Shown here one piece after another: positions 9,569 to 18,484 of a stretch of 64,000 nucleotides of DNA. The notes under the pieces were generated by a model. It saw only the letters and a list, made by a program, of their open reading frames with translations. It ran no database searches and was not told the origin of the DNA. Both the position numbers and the translations under genes were made by a program. Each line of letters begins with the position of its first letter. The stretch's first letter is position 1. The DNA lies in NCBI GenBank assembly GCA_050875145.1, contig JBNMLH010000012.1, positions 48,186-112,185 on the forward strand. The letters run 5' to 3'. Source of the DNA: CAG-411 sp050875145 (GTDB lineage Bacteria > Bacillota > Clostridia > Lachnospirales > Lachnospiraceae).

Positions 9569-10106
9569 CAAACAAAACGCACAGGATACAAAAGAAAAAC
9601 TAGGTGCTGTTTTGGATGATGAATACCAGGGAAAAGAAGTGGTATTTATTGCTTTTGATAAGGAGAAAACATCCGTTACTTTAGATGATAATTTTGTAAT
9701 CATAGAAGCAATAGAGAAAAGGGAAAAAATGGTAAAAGTAGCAGCGGCCATTTTTTCTTTGCTATGTTTGCTTGCTATTATATGTGCCAGCATTTTTTTG
9801 ATGGTTTCTGATAGCAGAAATGCAAATAATGGTCAATCTATTTTAGCAGAAGCATCTGGTGGAGGGATAGAAAATATTCCGATTCCGTCAATGGAAGTGA
9901 CGAAGGCACCAACGTTAAAGCCAACCAGAAAGCCTACACCAAAACCGACCAAAAGACCTACATCAAAACCAACACAGCAGGTAATTACACCAAAACCTGT
10001 TACAGAGCCACCTCGTCAAACCGCGGCACCAAAAGTAACACAAAAGCCGAAAGATGATGATGTATTTATAGAGGATAAGAAACCGGATGACGTGTTTGTA
10101 TATTAA
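9555..10106 (+). CDS. Single-pass membrane protein with Pro/Thr/Lys-rich tail
   Basis: 183 aa; not a named family. An acidic cytoplasmic head of about 58 residues is followed by one membrane helix (AAAIFSLLCLLAIICASIFLMV). The extracellular tail is of low complexity, with tandem KPT/TPKPT units ending in DDDVFIEDKKPDDVFVY. The tail resembles wall-spanning spacers. Its 14-nt overlap with the kinase gene implies translational coupling and a role as kinase substrate or partner, which is inference. Confidence 0.75.
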   Translation: MSGNDKQNAQDTKEKLGAVLDDEYQGKEVVFIAFDKEKTSVTLDDNFVIIEAIEKREKMVKVAAAIFSLLCLLAIICASIFLMVSDSRNANNGQSILAEASGGGIENIPIPSMEVTKAPTLKPTRKPTPKPTKRPTSKPTQQVITPKPVTEPPRQTAAPKVTQKPKDDDVFIEDKKPDDVFVY

Positions 10107-10135
10107 AATATAAAATTTTATATAGTTTGCATGAC

Positions 10136-10172
10136 AAAAGAGCCTGTCTCATTTACGAGACAGGCTCTTTTT
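10136..10172. terminator. Bidirectional terminator between convergent genes
   Basis: A 15-bp stem (10136-10150 / 10157-10171) around ATTTAC, with an A run on the left and a T run on the right, so it can end both the phosphatase-kinase operon and the minus-strand surface protein. Confidence 0.9.
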
Positions 10173-10179
10173 GAAAGTA

Positions 10180-13100
10180 TTAATATTTGCCTTTTAATAA
10201 TTTTACATAGTAATTTTTTGTTCCACTTGGTATTTTAAATTGTCGTTTAGAAGCATTTTGTTTAAATGCTGCGCTTCCTACTCTTTTTAATTTTTTAGCA
10301 GATTTAAGATTTACAAGCCTCAATTTTTTACAATTATAAAAACATTTTGAACCAATCGTAGTTACTTTTTTTCCGATAGTAACAGAGGTAATATTTTTAC
10401 AACCATAGAAAGCACTGTCGGCTACAAAGCTGATATCTCCTGCAAGAGAAACGGAACCTCTTAATGCATTACAATTTTTAAAGGCGTTTTTCTGGATACT
10501 GACAACCTTACAAGTGTATCCGTTAATTTTAACAGATGATTTCACCGAAATGCTCTTTGCTGATTTTTTATATCCTACAATACAAACCTTTGCCGACTTT
10601 TTACTTACACTAAGGACTTTATACACAACATTGTTGACGGTGTATGATTTGCCTTTCGTAATTTTTTTGGCAGAAGGCTTAGGTGTATTTGTTGGTTTAA
10701 CAACTGGTGTTGCAGTTGGTACGGTAGGAGTTGTTGGTGCTTCTGTGGTAGTACCATCCTGAGGAACATCTGGGCTCACAATTATGATAGGAGTTGATGT
10801 TGGCGTAGCGGATGGTGGGGCAGTTACAGATGGAGTGGTGCTTGGGGGAACCGTTGCCGGATCATCTGTTTTTGAGCCTGTTCCACAAATTGTAATTGTC
10901 TTTACAAAGGTGTCATTATAAATGACAGTAATTACGTTTAAAGAGTCTGTCAATATGCTTTTTGAAAAAGTAAGTGCATTCAACAATTCAGGATTATCTT
11001 TGGAATTTAATACTTTTTGTGAAAGAAGGGAAACTTCTATATAAAAATCACTGGCATTAAATATGGTACCAATAGTAGTATCTCCATTATATTGTATCGT
11101 CTTTAGTTCTGATACATCATCCTTTAAACCTGGTACTACAATTGGTGCTTCTGCGGCAATACCTTTATAAAAGACAGAAACTGAATTATCTTGGTTTGCT
11201 ACAATTTGATATTGATCAAAAGTAATACTTTCATGGTCGGTTATGATAATTCCTGTTGAAGAATTTTCCTTGTAAATGGTAATTGTTACATCTTCAGGAT
11301 TAATAGCACAGTTTTCATAAACTCCTGTTCCGGTATAAGTTGCTTCTACTTTGGTAATTGTATTTTCTGTACCTGTAATGGTAAGAATGTCATTCATGGT
11401 ACAACCATTGTAACGGATGGAGATTTTGTTTTCGCCAAGCTTGATTGGTACTTCCTGTGTTTCCTGACCATTTACAACAAATGAAAAGCCTTCCGTTACC
11501 TGTTCCACAACAGGTGTGTTCGGATTTGCATAAGTAACAGAGGATAAAACCACATCAGATGTATGTAAAATACTATCTTCAGGAAGTGTTGCCTTTGTTG
11601 CGGCTGCATTGAAACTAACTATCTGATCTGGATAACCATAAGCAATAAAACTTTTCGTAACAGTTTTATCTTCGGAAACTTTGGAAGAAATACGAATGGT
11701 TGTTTCTGCACTTACGACTTTTGGATTATCAATTTCATATTGATCATCCGTCAATATCTCAGTTTTACCATTGTCAAATTTTGCAGTAACAATTAACATA
11801 TCCTTCGTTACTTCGTCGCCAAGCGTTAAATTCAATTTGTCTCCTGTCTTTGGTTGAATAGAGGTAATTTCCTGTACTGCATTTTTCTGAACTCTAATCT
11901 TAAATGGATGTTTTACACCGCCCACTTCCAATAAAAATTCGTGTGTGCCTGCTGTTAATGATACAGTGGAAGTGTTACAAGGTGTGTAGTAACTTCCATT
12001 ATACTTGTAGGCATAAAGTTCTTTGGTAGAAGCGGTTACGGTATCATTTTTTTCTAGTATACGATAGTTATAATTTGTAGATACCTTACTTCCTGTTATG
12101 ATGGAAAGTTTGAATTTACTTCCATCGGTTACAGGTGGATTGATGGCATCTTTTTCATAGGTTGCATAAACCGAAATATTTGCATCAGAAGCAAAATCGT
12201 AAGATACTGTTTTTTCGTCTTCACCTAAATAAATAATTGTATTTTTAATTTCGTAGTCTAAAGTATCTGCATTAGAAACATAATTATGATAATTGCAGGA
12301 CTTATTTTTCATCCAAGATTGATACATTTCGTATGCGGAAAGCAAGTTTCCATCATCATCATAGGCAAGTGCACCACCGTATCCATATACGTTTGTTTTT
12401 TCCCCATCACAACGATTGTAATCAGAACCTCCAATATATTTAAAGTCAGGATGTAAAAAGTAAATAGCATCACAATTTAGAGAAGTCGTGGAATCATCAC
12501 CAAGAGGGAAGTGATTTAATTCCATTGTCTGACCAGTTGCTCCTGAGGTGTTTTTATAATTAAAGAAAATATTGTGAACTGTCGTTTCGTAGCCAAGACG
12601 ATCGCCTTCTTTTTCATAACTGACAAATTCACGGTCTCCACGATTATCTATATTAAAGTATAAATTTGCTATTCCAACATGATAAAGAGCATAGTTTCCA
12701 AATGTACATTTGTTGTTAATGGTGAAATTAGTAATAACAGAATAGTCCCTAGAGAAGGAGTAAATCGCGTATTGTTCAAATGTAGTAGTCAAAGTTTCGT
12801 TCAAAGAACCATTTATGTTAAGGTTGGTTATAACCGCAGTATTTTCAGAACAATAGATGGCTTTTTTATCAAAGGTAGTAGCTGCATTTACATTTAGATT
12901 CTTTATGGTTGCATTTTCTAAAAATGAGTTTGAAAGAGAATTTCCAGATCCATTTAAATTTAAATCAGTTAAACTACATTCAGAGAAGACGGTATTTACA
13001 TTTGTAACAGTCCCGTTGAAAGTTACATTTGCCGAAGTCGCTGTAGAAAATGTAGTAGAAGTAAAATTGTTTGCATCTTTAAAAGTAACATCATTATTGA

Positions 13101-13752
13101 ATTTTACCATATTTAATTTTGGACAATTTGAGAAATTGTAACCGCTATCACTGCCGCCTGTGAAAGTAACTGAACCTGTAAAGGTAATGTTTTCCAAATT
13201 TTCGCAGTTTCTAAATACACTTCCTTGTATTGTAATGGATTTGGCTTTAATTGTGACATTTTTTAAAGCTGACATAGATGAAAAACAACGAGTGGATAAG
13301 GTAATTTCATTTTCAGTATCAATCGTAATTTCTTCAATAGAGGTATTTTCGCTCAAGTAATTAGCAGGAATTGTTTTGTAATCATCTCCTATAATAATTC
13401 TTTTTGCCTTATTAAAACATTCTTTATTATTTTGAGATAGAGCTAATGTACCATCGTAGCTGCCACCGTTTGCTAGTGCTGTTCCATTTACTCCTGCTTT
13501 AAAATCCGCAAAGGATGGGAAATATACATTACCATCATGGGATTGTACGGCAGATAGTGTGAGAGATGGACTGGTCGATGTGTAAGTATTTGCAACGGCT
13601 GACCAACTATTATCCTTATATGTAAACTGTGTTGTCGAAATATAAGAAGTTGCTTTTACGATATAGGAAGATGGAAAGCAAAGAGAAAAAAATGTGCAAA
13701 ATACCAATAACAAAGACAAGAGTCTCTTTGGTTCTAATTTAATAACCTTCAT
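10180..13752 (-). CDS. Large secreted leucine-rich-repeat (BspA-like) surface protein
   Basis: 1190 aa. It has a clear signal peptide (KRLLSLLLVFCTFFSLCF, cleavage near VKATS). The N-terminal third is Asn/Thr-rich with LRR_5-like repeats (ENLENITFTGSVTF, CPKLNMVKFNNDVTF). The middle holds bacterial Ig-like strands (KLNLTLGDEVTKDMLIV). A P/T-rich linker near residues 985-1060 leads to a second LRR_5 block (IQKNAFKNCNALRGS, ADSAFYGCKNITSVTIG). No LPXTG or SLH anchor is seen, so attachment is unclear. Ribosome site AAGGAG precedes the ATG on the minus strand. Probably an adhesin or binding protein. Confidence 0.85.
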   Translation of the reverse strand: MKVIKLEPKRLLSLLLVFCTFFSLCFPSSYIVKATSYISTTQFTYKDNSWSAVANTYTSTSPSLTLSAVQSHDGNVYFPSFADFKAGVNGTALANGGSYDGTLALSQNNKECFNKAKRIIIGDDYKTIPANYLSENTSIEEITIDTENEITLSTRCFSSMSALKNVTIKAKSITIQGSVFRNCENLENITFTGSVTFTGGSDSGYNFSNCPKLNMVKFNNDVTFKDANNFTSTTFSTATSANVTFNGTVTNVNTVFSECSLTDLNLNGSGNSLSNSFLENATIKNLNVNAATTFDKKAIYCSENTAVITNLNINGSLNETLTTTFEQYAIYSFSRDYSVITNFTINNKCTFGNYALYHVGIANLYFNIDNRGDREFVSYEKEGDRLGYETTVHNIFFNYKNTSGATGQTMELNHFPLGDDSTTSLNCDAIYFLHPDFKYIGGSDYNRCDGEKTNVYGYGGALAYDDDGNLLSAYEMYQSWMKNKSCNYHNYVSNADTLDYEIKNTIIYLGEDEKTVSYDFASDANISVYATYEKDAINPPVTDGSKFKLSIITGSKVSTNYNYRILEKNDTVTASTKELYAYKYNGSYYTPCNTSTVSLTAGTHEFLLEVGGVKHPFKIRVQKNAVQEITSIQPKTGDKLNLTLGDEVTKDMLIVTAKFDNGKTEILTDDQYEIDNPKVVSAETTIRISSKVSEDKTVTKSFIAYGYPDQIVSFNAAATKATLPEDSILHTSDVVLSSVTYANPNTPVVEQVTEGFSFVVNGQETQEVPIKLGENKISIRYNGCTMNDILTITGTENTITKVEATYTGTGVYENCAINPEDVTITIYKENSSTGIIITDHESITFDQYQIVANQDNSVSVFYKGIAAEAPIVVPGLKDDVSELKTIQYNGDTTIGTIFNASDFYIEVSLLSQKVLNSKDNPELLNALTFSKSILTDSLNVITVIYNDTFVKTITICGTGSKTDDPATVPPSTTPSVTAPPSATPTSTPIIIVSPDVPQDGTTTEAPTTPTVPTATPVVKPTNTPKPSAKKITKGKSYTVNNVVYKVLSVSKKSAKVCIVGYKKSAKSISVKSSVKINGYTCKVVSIQKNAFKNCNALRGSVSLAGDISFVADSAFYGCKNITSVTIGKKVTTIGSKCFYNCKKLRLVNLKSAKKLKRVGSAAFKQNASKRQFKIPSGTKNYYVKLLKGKY

Positions 13753-14022
13753 ATTAATTAACGCTCCTTAAAAATTCTTATGTATACAGGGTTTCATTCA
13801 TTATCTTTATTTCATAATTATAACATTTGTTACAAGAACAGGCAATAATTGTGTAAAAAAAACGTAACAATATATGGGAGAAAAAATGGTGAAATATTCC
13901 ATTTTTTTAGTCAAAGTCAATAAAAAATACAAAAAAACGCAAGAAAAAAAGAAAGTTCATAAAAAGTACAAAAAAAAGGAATAATGTATAAAAGAAAGTT
14001 AGCTAATTAAATGGAAGAAGAG

Positions 14023-14115
14023 AAGAGCCATCATTAGTGGAATGAGGACGGAAATAAGTTGAATTAGAGATTTGACTTATCGTATGTGTTCAGAACATTA
14101 TGGTGGCTTTTTTTC
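14023..14115 (+). ncRNA. Possible structured small RNA ending in a terminator
   Basis: The outer stem pairs AGCCATCAT (14026-14034) with ATGGTGGCT (14100-14108) by nine pairs including one G:U, and runs into TTTTTTT. Inside it, ATAAGT (14054-14059) pairs with ACTTAT (14075-14080). This matches no riboswitch or SRP/6S consensus that I know, and no clear promoter was identified. Confidence 0.35.
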
Positions 14116-14137
14116 TGTTTTTTATAGATTTTTCCAG

Positions 14138-14166
14138 TTGGAGGAAAGAAAAGATTATAGTATAAT
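14138..14166 (+). promoter_or_regulatory. Promoter of mutY
   Basis: TTGGAG (14138-14143), 17 nt, TATAAT (14161-14166). Confidence 0.7.
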
Positions 14167-14250
14167 GGTGCCAGAGTCAAAAGCTTAAAGAGGCTTAACT
14201 CTAACGTCTGTAAAAGTTTAAAAGCAGGATAGATCAAAAAGGTGAATGAT

Positions 14251-15291
14251 ATGTATGACTATAACAAAATAGTAGAGGATTTATTAAAATGGTATGATGT
14301 TCATGCCAGAGACTTGCCATGGAGAAATGAACCAAAACCTTATTATGTATGGGTATCCGAAATTATGCTACAGCAAACCAGAGTAGAAGCGGTAAAAGGA
14401 TACTTTACAAGATTTATAGAGGCGTTACCCAATATTAAATCATTGGCGAATGCACCAGAGGAACAGCTTTTGAAGTTATGGGAAGGTCTGGGATATTATA
14501 ACCGCGTACGAAATTTGCAGAAAGCAGCAATTACTGTGATGGAGGAGTTTCATGGGGAATTGCCTGCAGATTATAAAGAGCTGTTGACATTAAAGGGAAT
14601 AGGAACTTATACAGCAGGTGCCATCGCATCTATTGCATATGGGATACGAGTTCCTGCGGTAGATGGCAACGTGCTTCGTGTAATGAAACGATTGGCTGGA
14701 AGTTATGATGATATTATGAAGGCTAGTGTCAAAAAAGAAATGGAACAAATATTGGGTAGTGTGGTGCCAGTTCGTGCAGGCGCATTTAATCAGGCAATTA
14801 TGGATTTGGGTGCTTTAGTGTGTATTCCTAATGGAATGCCACTTTGTGAACAATGTCCACTTGCAAAATATTGTATTGCAAAAGAAAAAGGAATCCAGTT
14901 GGAATTACCGGTAAAGACAAAGAAAAAATCCAGAAGAATCGAAGAAAAAACAGTTCTTTTATTGGAATATCAAGGAAAGTATGCTATTCAAAAAAGAGCA
15001 AATAAGGGATTGTTAGCCGGGCTTTGGGAACTGCCCAGTGTAGAAGGAAAATATAGTGAGCAGGAAATTCGTGATATCTTAAAAGAAGAAAACAAACAGG
15101 CGGATATCTATGGATTAGGACCGGGACAGCATATTTTTTCTCATATTGAGTGGTCCATGGTAGGTTATCATATTATATTGGAGAAACCTATGGAGGAGGA
15201 TGACTATATATGGGCAACGAAACAGGAATTACAGGACACGTATGCGATTCCGACTGCATTTTCTATTTATCTTAAAGGTTGCATTTCTTAA
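14251..15291 (+). CDS. mutY: A/G-specific adenine DNA glycosylase
   Basis: Removes adenine mispaired with 8-oxoguanine or guanine. The ATG at 14251 is preferred, with AAAAAGGTGA 6-7 nt upstream; a GTG at 14242 is possible. HhH-GPD core: RDLPWR, the catalytic Glu in EIMLQQTRVEAV, the hairpin LKGIGTYTAGAI and the catalytic Asp in PAVDGNVLR. The 4Fe-4S ligands are C-x7-C-x2-C-x5-C (CIPNGMPLCEQCPLAKYC), one residue longer in the first gap than the textbook C-x6. A C-terminal NUDIX-like domain recognises 8-oxoG (RANKGLLAGLWELP, HIFSHIEW). About 346 aa, typical. Confidence 0.95.
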   Translation: MYDYNKIVEDLLKWYDVHARDLPWRNEPKPYYVWVSEIMLQQTRVEAVKGYFTRFIEALPNIKSLANAPEEQLLKLWEGLGYYNRVRNLQKAAITVMEEFHGELPADYKELLTLKGIGTYTAGAIASIAYGIRVPAVDGNVLRVMKRLAGSYDDIMKASVKKEMEQILGSVVPVRAGAFNQAIMDLGALVCIPNGMPLCEQCPLAKYCIAKEKGIQLELPVKTKKKSRRIEEKTVLLLEYQGKYAIQKRANKGLLAGLWELPSVEGKYSEQEIRDILKEENKQADIYGLGPGQHIFSHIEWSMVGYHIILEKPMEEDDYIWATKQELQDTYAIPTAFSIYLKGCIS

Positions 15292-15301
15292 CAAGAATTG
15301 T

Positions 15302-15325
15302 TATAGTTATAGTAGAATAACTATA
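15302..15325 (+). promoter_or_regulatory. Inverted repeat, probable operator of the GntR-clpC unit
   Basis: Perfect 9-bp arms TATAGTTAT (15302-15310) and ATAACTATA (15317-15325) around AGTAGA, immediately upstream of the ribosome site of the GntR gene. Location and symmetry fit autoregulation by a GntR dimer. The exact -35/-10 placement is unclear because several candidates overlap the repeat. Confidence 0.5.
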
Positions 15326-15341
15326 TCAGGAGGTGGTATGC

Positions 15342-15716
15342 ATGATAATACGTGTAGATTTTAACAGTTCAGAGGCATTGTATATGCAATTATGCAGGCA
15401 GATTATTATCGGCATTGCCAATGAGGAGATAAAAGAAGGAGATAATCTTCCGTCTGTAAGGGATCTGGCAGAGGAGATAGGAATCAATATGCATACAGTA
15501 AATAAAGCCTATTCTATTCTTCGCCAGGAAGGATATTTAAAAGTAGATAGACGACATGGTGCGATTATTGCCATAGAAGTAGATAATACAAAAGCACAGA
15601 TGGAACTTGCAGAGGAATTGAAATTATCTCTGGCAAAGGCAATATCAAAAGGTGTGCCAAGAGAGGATGCGCTAGAGATGGTCAATGAAATTTATGATAT
15701 ATATCAGGGAAGATAA
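15342..15716 (+). CDS. GntR-family (YtrA-type) transcriptional regulator
   Basis: 124 aa from the ATG at 15342, chosen because AGGAGGTG lies just upstream; the GTG at 15333 would overlap that site. An N-terminal winged helix is standard GntR (ALYMQLCRQIIIGIANEEIKEGDNLPSVRDLAEEIGINMHTVNKAY). Only a short C-terminal helical tail of about 50 residues follows, as in the YtrA subfamily, which usually controls membrane or stress genes. It is 15 nt from clpC and evidently co-transcribed, in the place where many Firmicutes carry ctsR-mcsA-mcsB. Confidence 0.9.
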   Translation: MIIRVDFNSSEALYMQLCRQIIIGIANEEIKEGDNLPSVRDLAEEIGINMHTVNKAYSILRQEGYLKVDRRHGAIIAIEVDNTKAQMELAEELKLSLAKAISKGVPREDALEMVNEIYDIYQGR

Positions 15717-15731
15717 TACGGGAGGTAGTTT

Positions 15732-18170
15732 ATGAGAGAAAAATACACAGCCGATGCCAAAGAAGCATTGGTTTTGGCTGAAAAGGCAGCTAGTCAGGCT
15801 GGTTGTAGCTATGTGGGAAGTGAACATATATTATTGGGGCTACTAAAAGGAAAAGGTGTGGCAGCAAGTGTACTTTCCGCAAATCATGTTACTTGTGATA
15901 AAGTAGAAGAGTTGATGGAACAATTGTTGCAGATGGATTCGAATGTAAAGGTTAAGGAAGCAAAATTTACTTTACGTGCGAAGCGAATAGAGGAAAATTG
16001 TATAGTACAGGCAGAGCGTTTTGGAGCAAAGAAAGTTGGTACAGAGCATATTTTACTGGCATTGTTAAGAGAAAGTGATTGCGTGGCAATCCGTTTGTTA
16101 AATACCATAGGCGTAAATATGCAAAAATTATATGTAGACGTGCTGACATCTACCGGGATGGACCCTGCGGCAGCAAAAAATGATTACATGGCATTAAAGG
16201 GTAAAAATAAAGGAAAATCGGCAACACCTATGCTTGATCAGTTTAGCAGAAATCTTTCTCTTCTGGCAAAAGAAGGGAAGTTGGATCCTGTTGTGGGAAG
16301 GGAAAAAGAGATTGAGCGTTTGATTCAGATTATTAGTAGAAGAACCAAAAATAATCCTTGTTTGGTAGGTGAACCTGGTGTTGGAAAAACTGCTATTATT
16401 GAAGGCTTGGCACAGAGAATTTGCGAAGGAAGTGTTCCAGAGACAATTGCGGATAAAAGGGTTGTGATACTAGATTTGTCGGCAATGGTAGCAGGTTCTA
16501 AGTATCGCGGAGAATTTGAAGAACGTATAAAAAGAGTGCTTCGGGAAGTAGCACAGGAAGGGAATATTTTAGTATTTATAGATGAATTGCACACCTTGAT
16601 TGGTGCAGGTGGTGCAGAAGGAGCTATGGATGCAGCAAATATTTTGAAACCGGCACTTGCCAGAGGCGAAATTCAGATTATGGGTGCAACGACCATTGGA
16701 GAATATCGAAAATACATAGAAAAAGATGCGGCATTGGAGCGTCGTTTTCAACCAATTACAGTGGAGGAGCCTACAGAGGCGGAGGCATTTTCTATTTTAA
16801 ATGGTCTGAAAGAAAAATATGAGCAGCATCACAATGTTGTTCTTACAACAGAGAGTTTGCAGGCGGCAGTTAAACTTTCCAGCCGTTATATTACAGACCG
16901 CTTTTTACCGGATAAGGCGATTGATGTTATGGATGAGGCTGCTTCAAAGGCGAGACTTGGCAGCAGTGTAAAGAGCAAGGAGCTTATAGAATTAGAAAAG
17001 AAACAGGCTGGTCTGGAATTAGACAAGGAAGAAGCAATCATTCAGGAAGATTATGATGAAGCCATGAAGATAAAACAGGCACAGCAGGTAAATCGGGAAA
17101 AAATACAAAAAATACTGGAAAAAGAGGAAAAAAGAAAGAAAACGGAAAAGATTACCGTTACAGAGAAGGATATTGCATCGGTGATTGCTATGTGGACTAA
17201 AATTCCAGTTGAAAAACTTGAAGTGGAAGAAGCTACCCGATTGAAGGAATTAGAGCATGTATTGCATGAACGGGTGATTGGTCAGGAAGAAGCTGTGACT
17301 GCGGTAGCAAAGGCAGTCCGACGTGGGCGTGTAGGGTTGAAAGATCCAAATCGTCCGATTGGTTCCTTTTTATTCCTTGGACCTACAGGTGTTGGAAAGA
17401 CCGAATTATCAAAAGCATTGGCAGATGCAGTGTTTGGAACGGAAAAAGCTATGATTCGGGTAGATATGTCTGAATATATGGAAAAGCATAGTGTGTCAAA
17501 ACTGATTGGATCGCCACCGGGATACGTTGGATTTGAAGATGGTGGACAATTAAGTGAAAAAGTCAGACGAAATCCATATTCCGTAATATTGTTTGATGAG
17601 ATTGAAAAAGCACACGCAGATGTGTTTAATATATTGTTACAAGTATTAGACGATGGACATATTACAGATTCACAGGGAAGAAAAATCAGTTTTAAAAATA
17701 CAATTATTATTATGACATCTAATGCAGGGGCAAGCCGTATTGTTGCACCTAAAAATTTAGGATTTGCCACAAAGCAGGACTCCAAAGCAGATTATAAGAA
17801 GATGAAAGAAAATGTAATGGAAGAAGTAAAACATCTGTTTAAACCTGAATTTTTAAATCGAATAGATGAGACAATTGTATTCCATTCTTTAGAAAAGGAA
17901 CAAATTAAAGAAATTGTAAAACTGATGATGCAGAATTTATCAAAGCGAGTGGAAGAACAGATGCGTATTACATTACAGTCAGATGAGAATGTGCTTGATT
18001 TTATTACAGAAAAGAGTTTTGATGTAACCTATGGGGCAAGACCAATTCGTAGAACGATACAGACCAGTGTGGAGGATGCATTGGCAGATGCGGTATTGGA
18101 AGGTAGCGTGCATATGGGAGATCAGGTGAAGCTTTCTGTGCAGGATAAAAAAATAGTGTTTCATGTGTAG
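15732..18170 (+). CDS. clpC: ATP-dependent unfoldase ClpC
   Basis: Hsp100 hexamer that unfolds proteins for ClpP. Order: two Clp_N repeats (1-145, SEHILLGLLKG and TEHILLALLRE), AAA1 with Walker A GEPGVGKT (213-220) and Walker B VFIDELHTL, a UVR-type coiled middle region (KEEAIIQEDYDEAMKIKQAQQ), and AAA2 with GPTGVGKTEL, SEYMEKHSVSKLIG and VILFDEIEKA. An LGF tripeptide in KNLGFA is the expected ClpP-docking loop. 812 aa is typical. Ribosome site GGGAGGT. No ctsR, mcsA or mcsB neighbours. Confidence 0.95.
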   Translation: MREKYTADAKEALVLAEKAASQAGCSYVGSEHILLGLLKGKGVAASVLSANHVTCDKVEELMEQLLQMDSNVKVKEAKFTLRAKRIEENCIVQAERFGAKKVGTEHILLALLRESDCVAIRLLNTIGVNMQKLYVDVLTSTGMDPAAAKNDYMALKGKNKGKSATPMLDQFSRNLSLLAKEGKLDPVVGREKEIERLIQIISRRTKNNPCLVGEPGVGKTAIIEGLAQRICEGSVPETIADKRVVILDLSAMVAGSKYRGEFEERIKRVLREVAQEGNILVFIDELHTLIGAGGAEGAMDAANILKPALARGEIQIMGATTIGEYRKYIEKDAALERRFQPITVEEPTEAEAFSILNGLKEKYEQHHNVVLTTESLQAAVKLSSRYITDRFLPDKAIDVMDEAASKARLGSSVKSKELIELEKKQAGLELDKEEAIIQEDYDEAMKIKQAQQVNREKIQKILEKEEKRKKTEKITVTEKDIASVIAMWTKIPVEKLEVEEATRLKELEHVLHERVIGQEEAVTAVAKAVRRGRVGLKDPNRPIGSFLFLGPTGVGKTELSKALADAVFGTEKAMIRVDMSEYMEKHSVSKLIGSPPGYVGFEDGGQLSEKVRRNPYSVILFDEIEKAHADVFNILLQVLDDGHITDSQGRKISFKNTIIIMTSNAGASRIVAPKNLGFATKQDSKADYKKMKENVMEEVKHLFKPEFLNRIDETIVFHSLEKEQIKEIVKLMMQNLSKRVEEQMRITLQSDENVLDFITEKSFDVTYGARPIRRTIQTSVEDALADAVLEGSVHMGDQVKLSVQDKKIVFHV

Positions 18171-18295
18171 TTTTTGCATGGCATATTTGTTCAAAATGAC
18201 TAGAATTTTGTAGGATTTTGTTGTATACTATAACTACATCTACAGATAGATTTTGCAGGCATGCAAATTAAGTGAAAAAGTGCATGTTGCAATAG

Positions 18296-18460
18296 AATGT
18301 ACTCTCGGAATCTCCCTTGCACCCACTTTTGCGGCTGATTTTCCGCCAGTTACACACAAATTTAATCAACGTACGCTCCACGTACGCCTCATAAATTTGT
18401 GCATATCTGACCAAAAATCATTTCGCAAAATCAGGCACAAAGAGACTCTGAGAGTACATT
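18296..18460. repeat. 165-nt near-palindromic element in 5' leader
   Basis: The outer arms AATGTACTCTCGGAATCTC (18296-18314) and 18442-18460 match 17 of 19 as an inverted repeat. Pairing continues inward: TTTTGCG and TGATTTT against CGCAAAA and AAATCA, CACAAATTT against AAATTTGTG, and CGTACG against CGTACG around a centre near 18378. It fills the gap between clpC and the gene at 18485, ending 12 nt before that gene's AGGAGG. It resembles a MITE-like insertion or a long RNA hairpin. The open frame across it is a by-product. Confidence 0.7.
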
Positions 18461-18484
18461 AGAAAATACAGGAGGAATAGAACT

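Larger units (their letters stand above)
13753..14250 (+). other. Divergent intergenic region (498 nt)
   Basis: Between the minus-strand surface protein and mutY. It holds an A-rich tract (about 13855-13990), the hairpin element at 14023-14115, the mutY promoter at 14138-14166, and a small leader stem near 14175-14205 (AGAGT/ACTCT with AAGC/GCTT inside). No coding sequence is seen. Confidence 0.6.

Noticed and set aside
12679..13360. Plus-strand frames inside the leucine-rich-repeat gene
   Set aside because: They lie opposite a continuous 1190-codon gene with signal peptide and repeats; they are Phe/Val-rich shadows.
18253..18462. Open frame of 69 codons across the palindrome
   Set aside because: It is explained by the inverted repeat, has no ribosome site and no plausible protein character.
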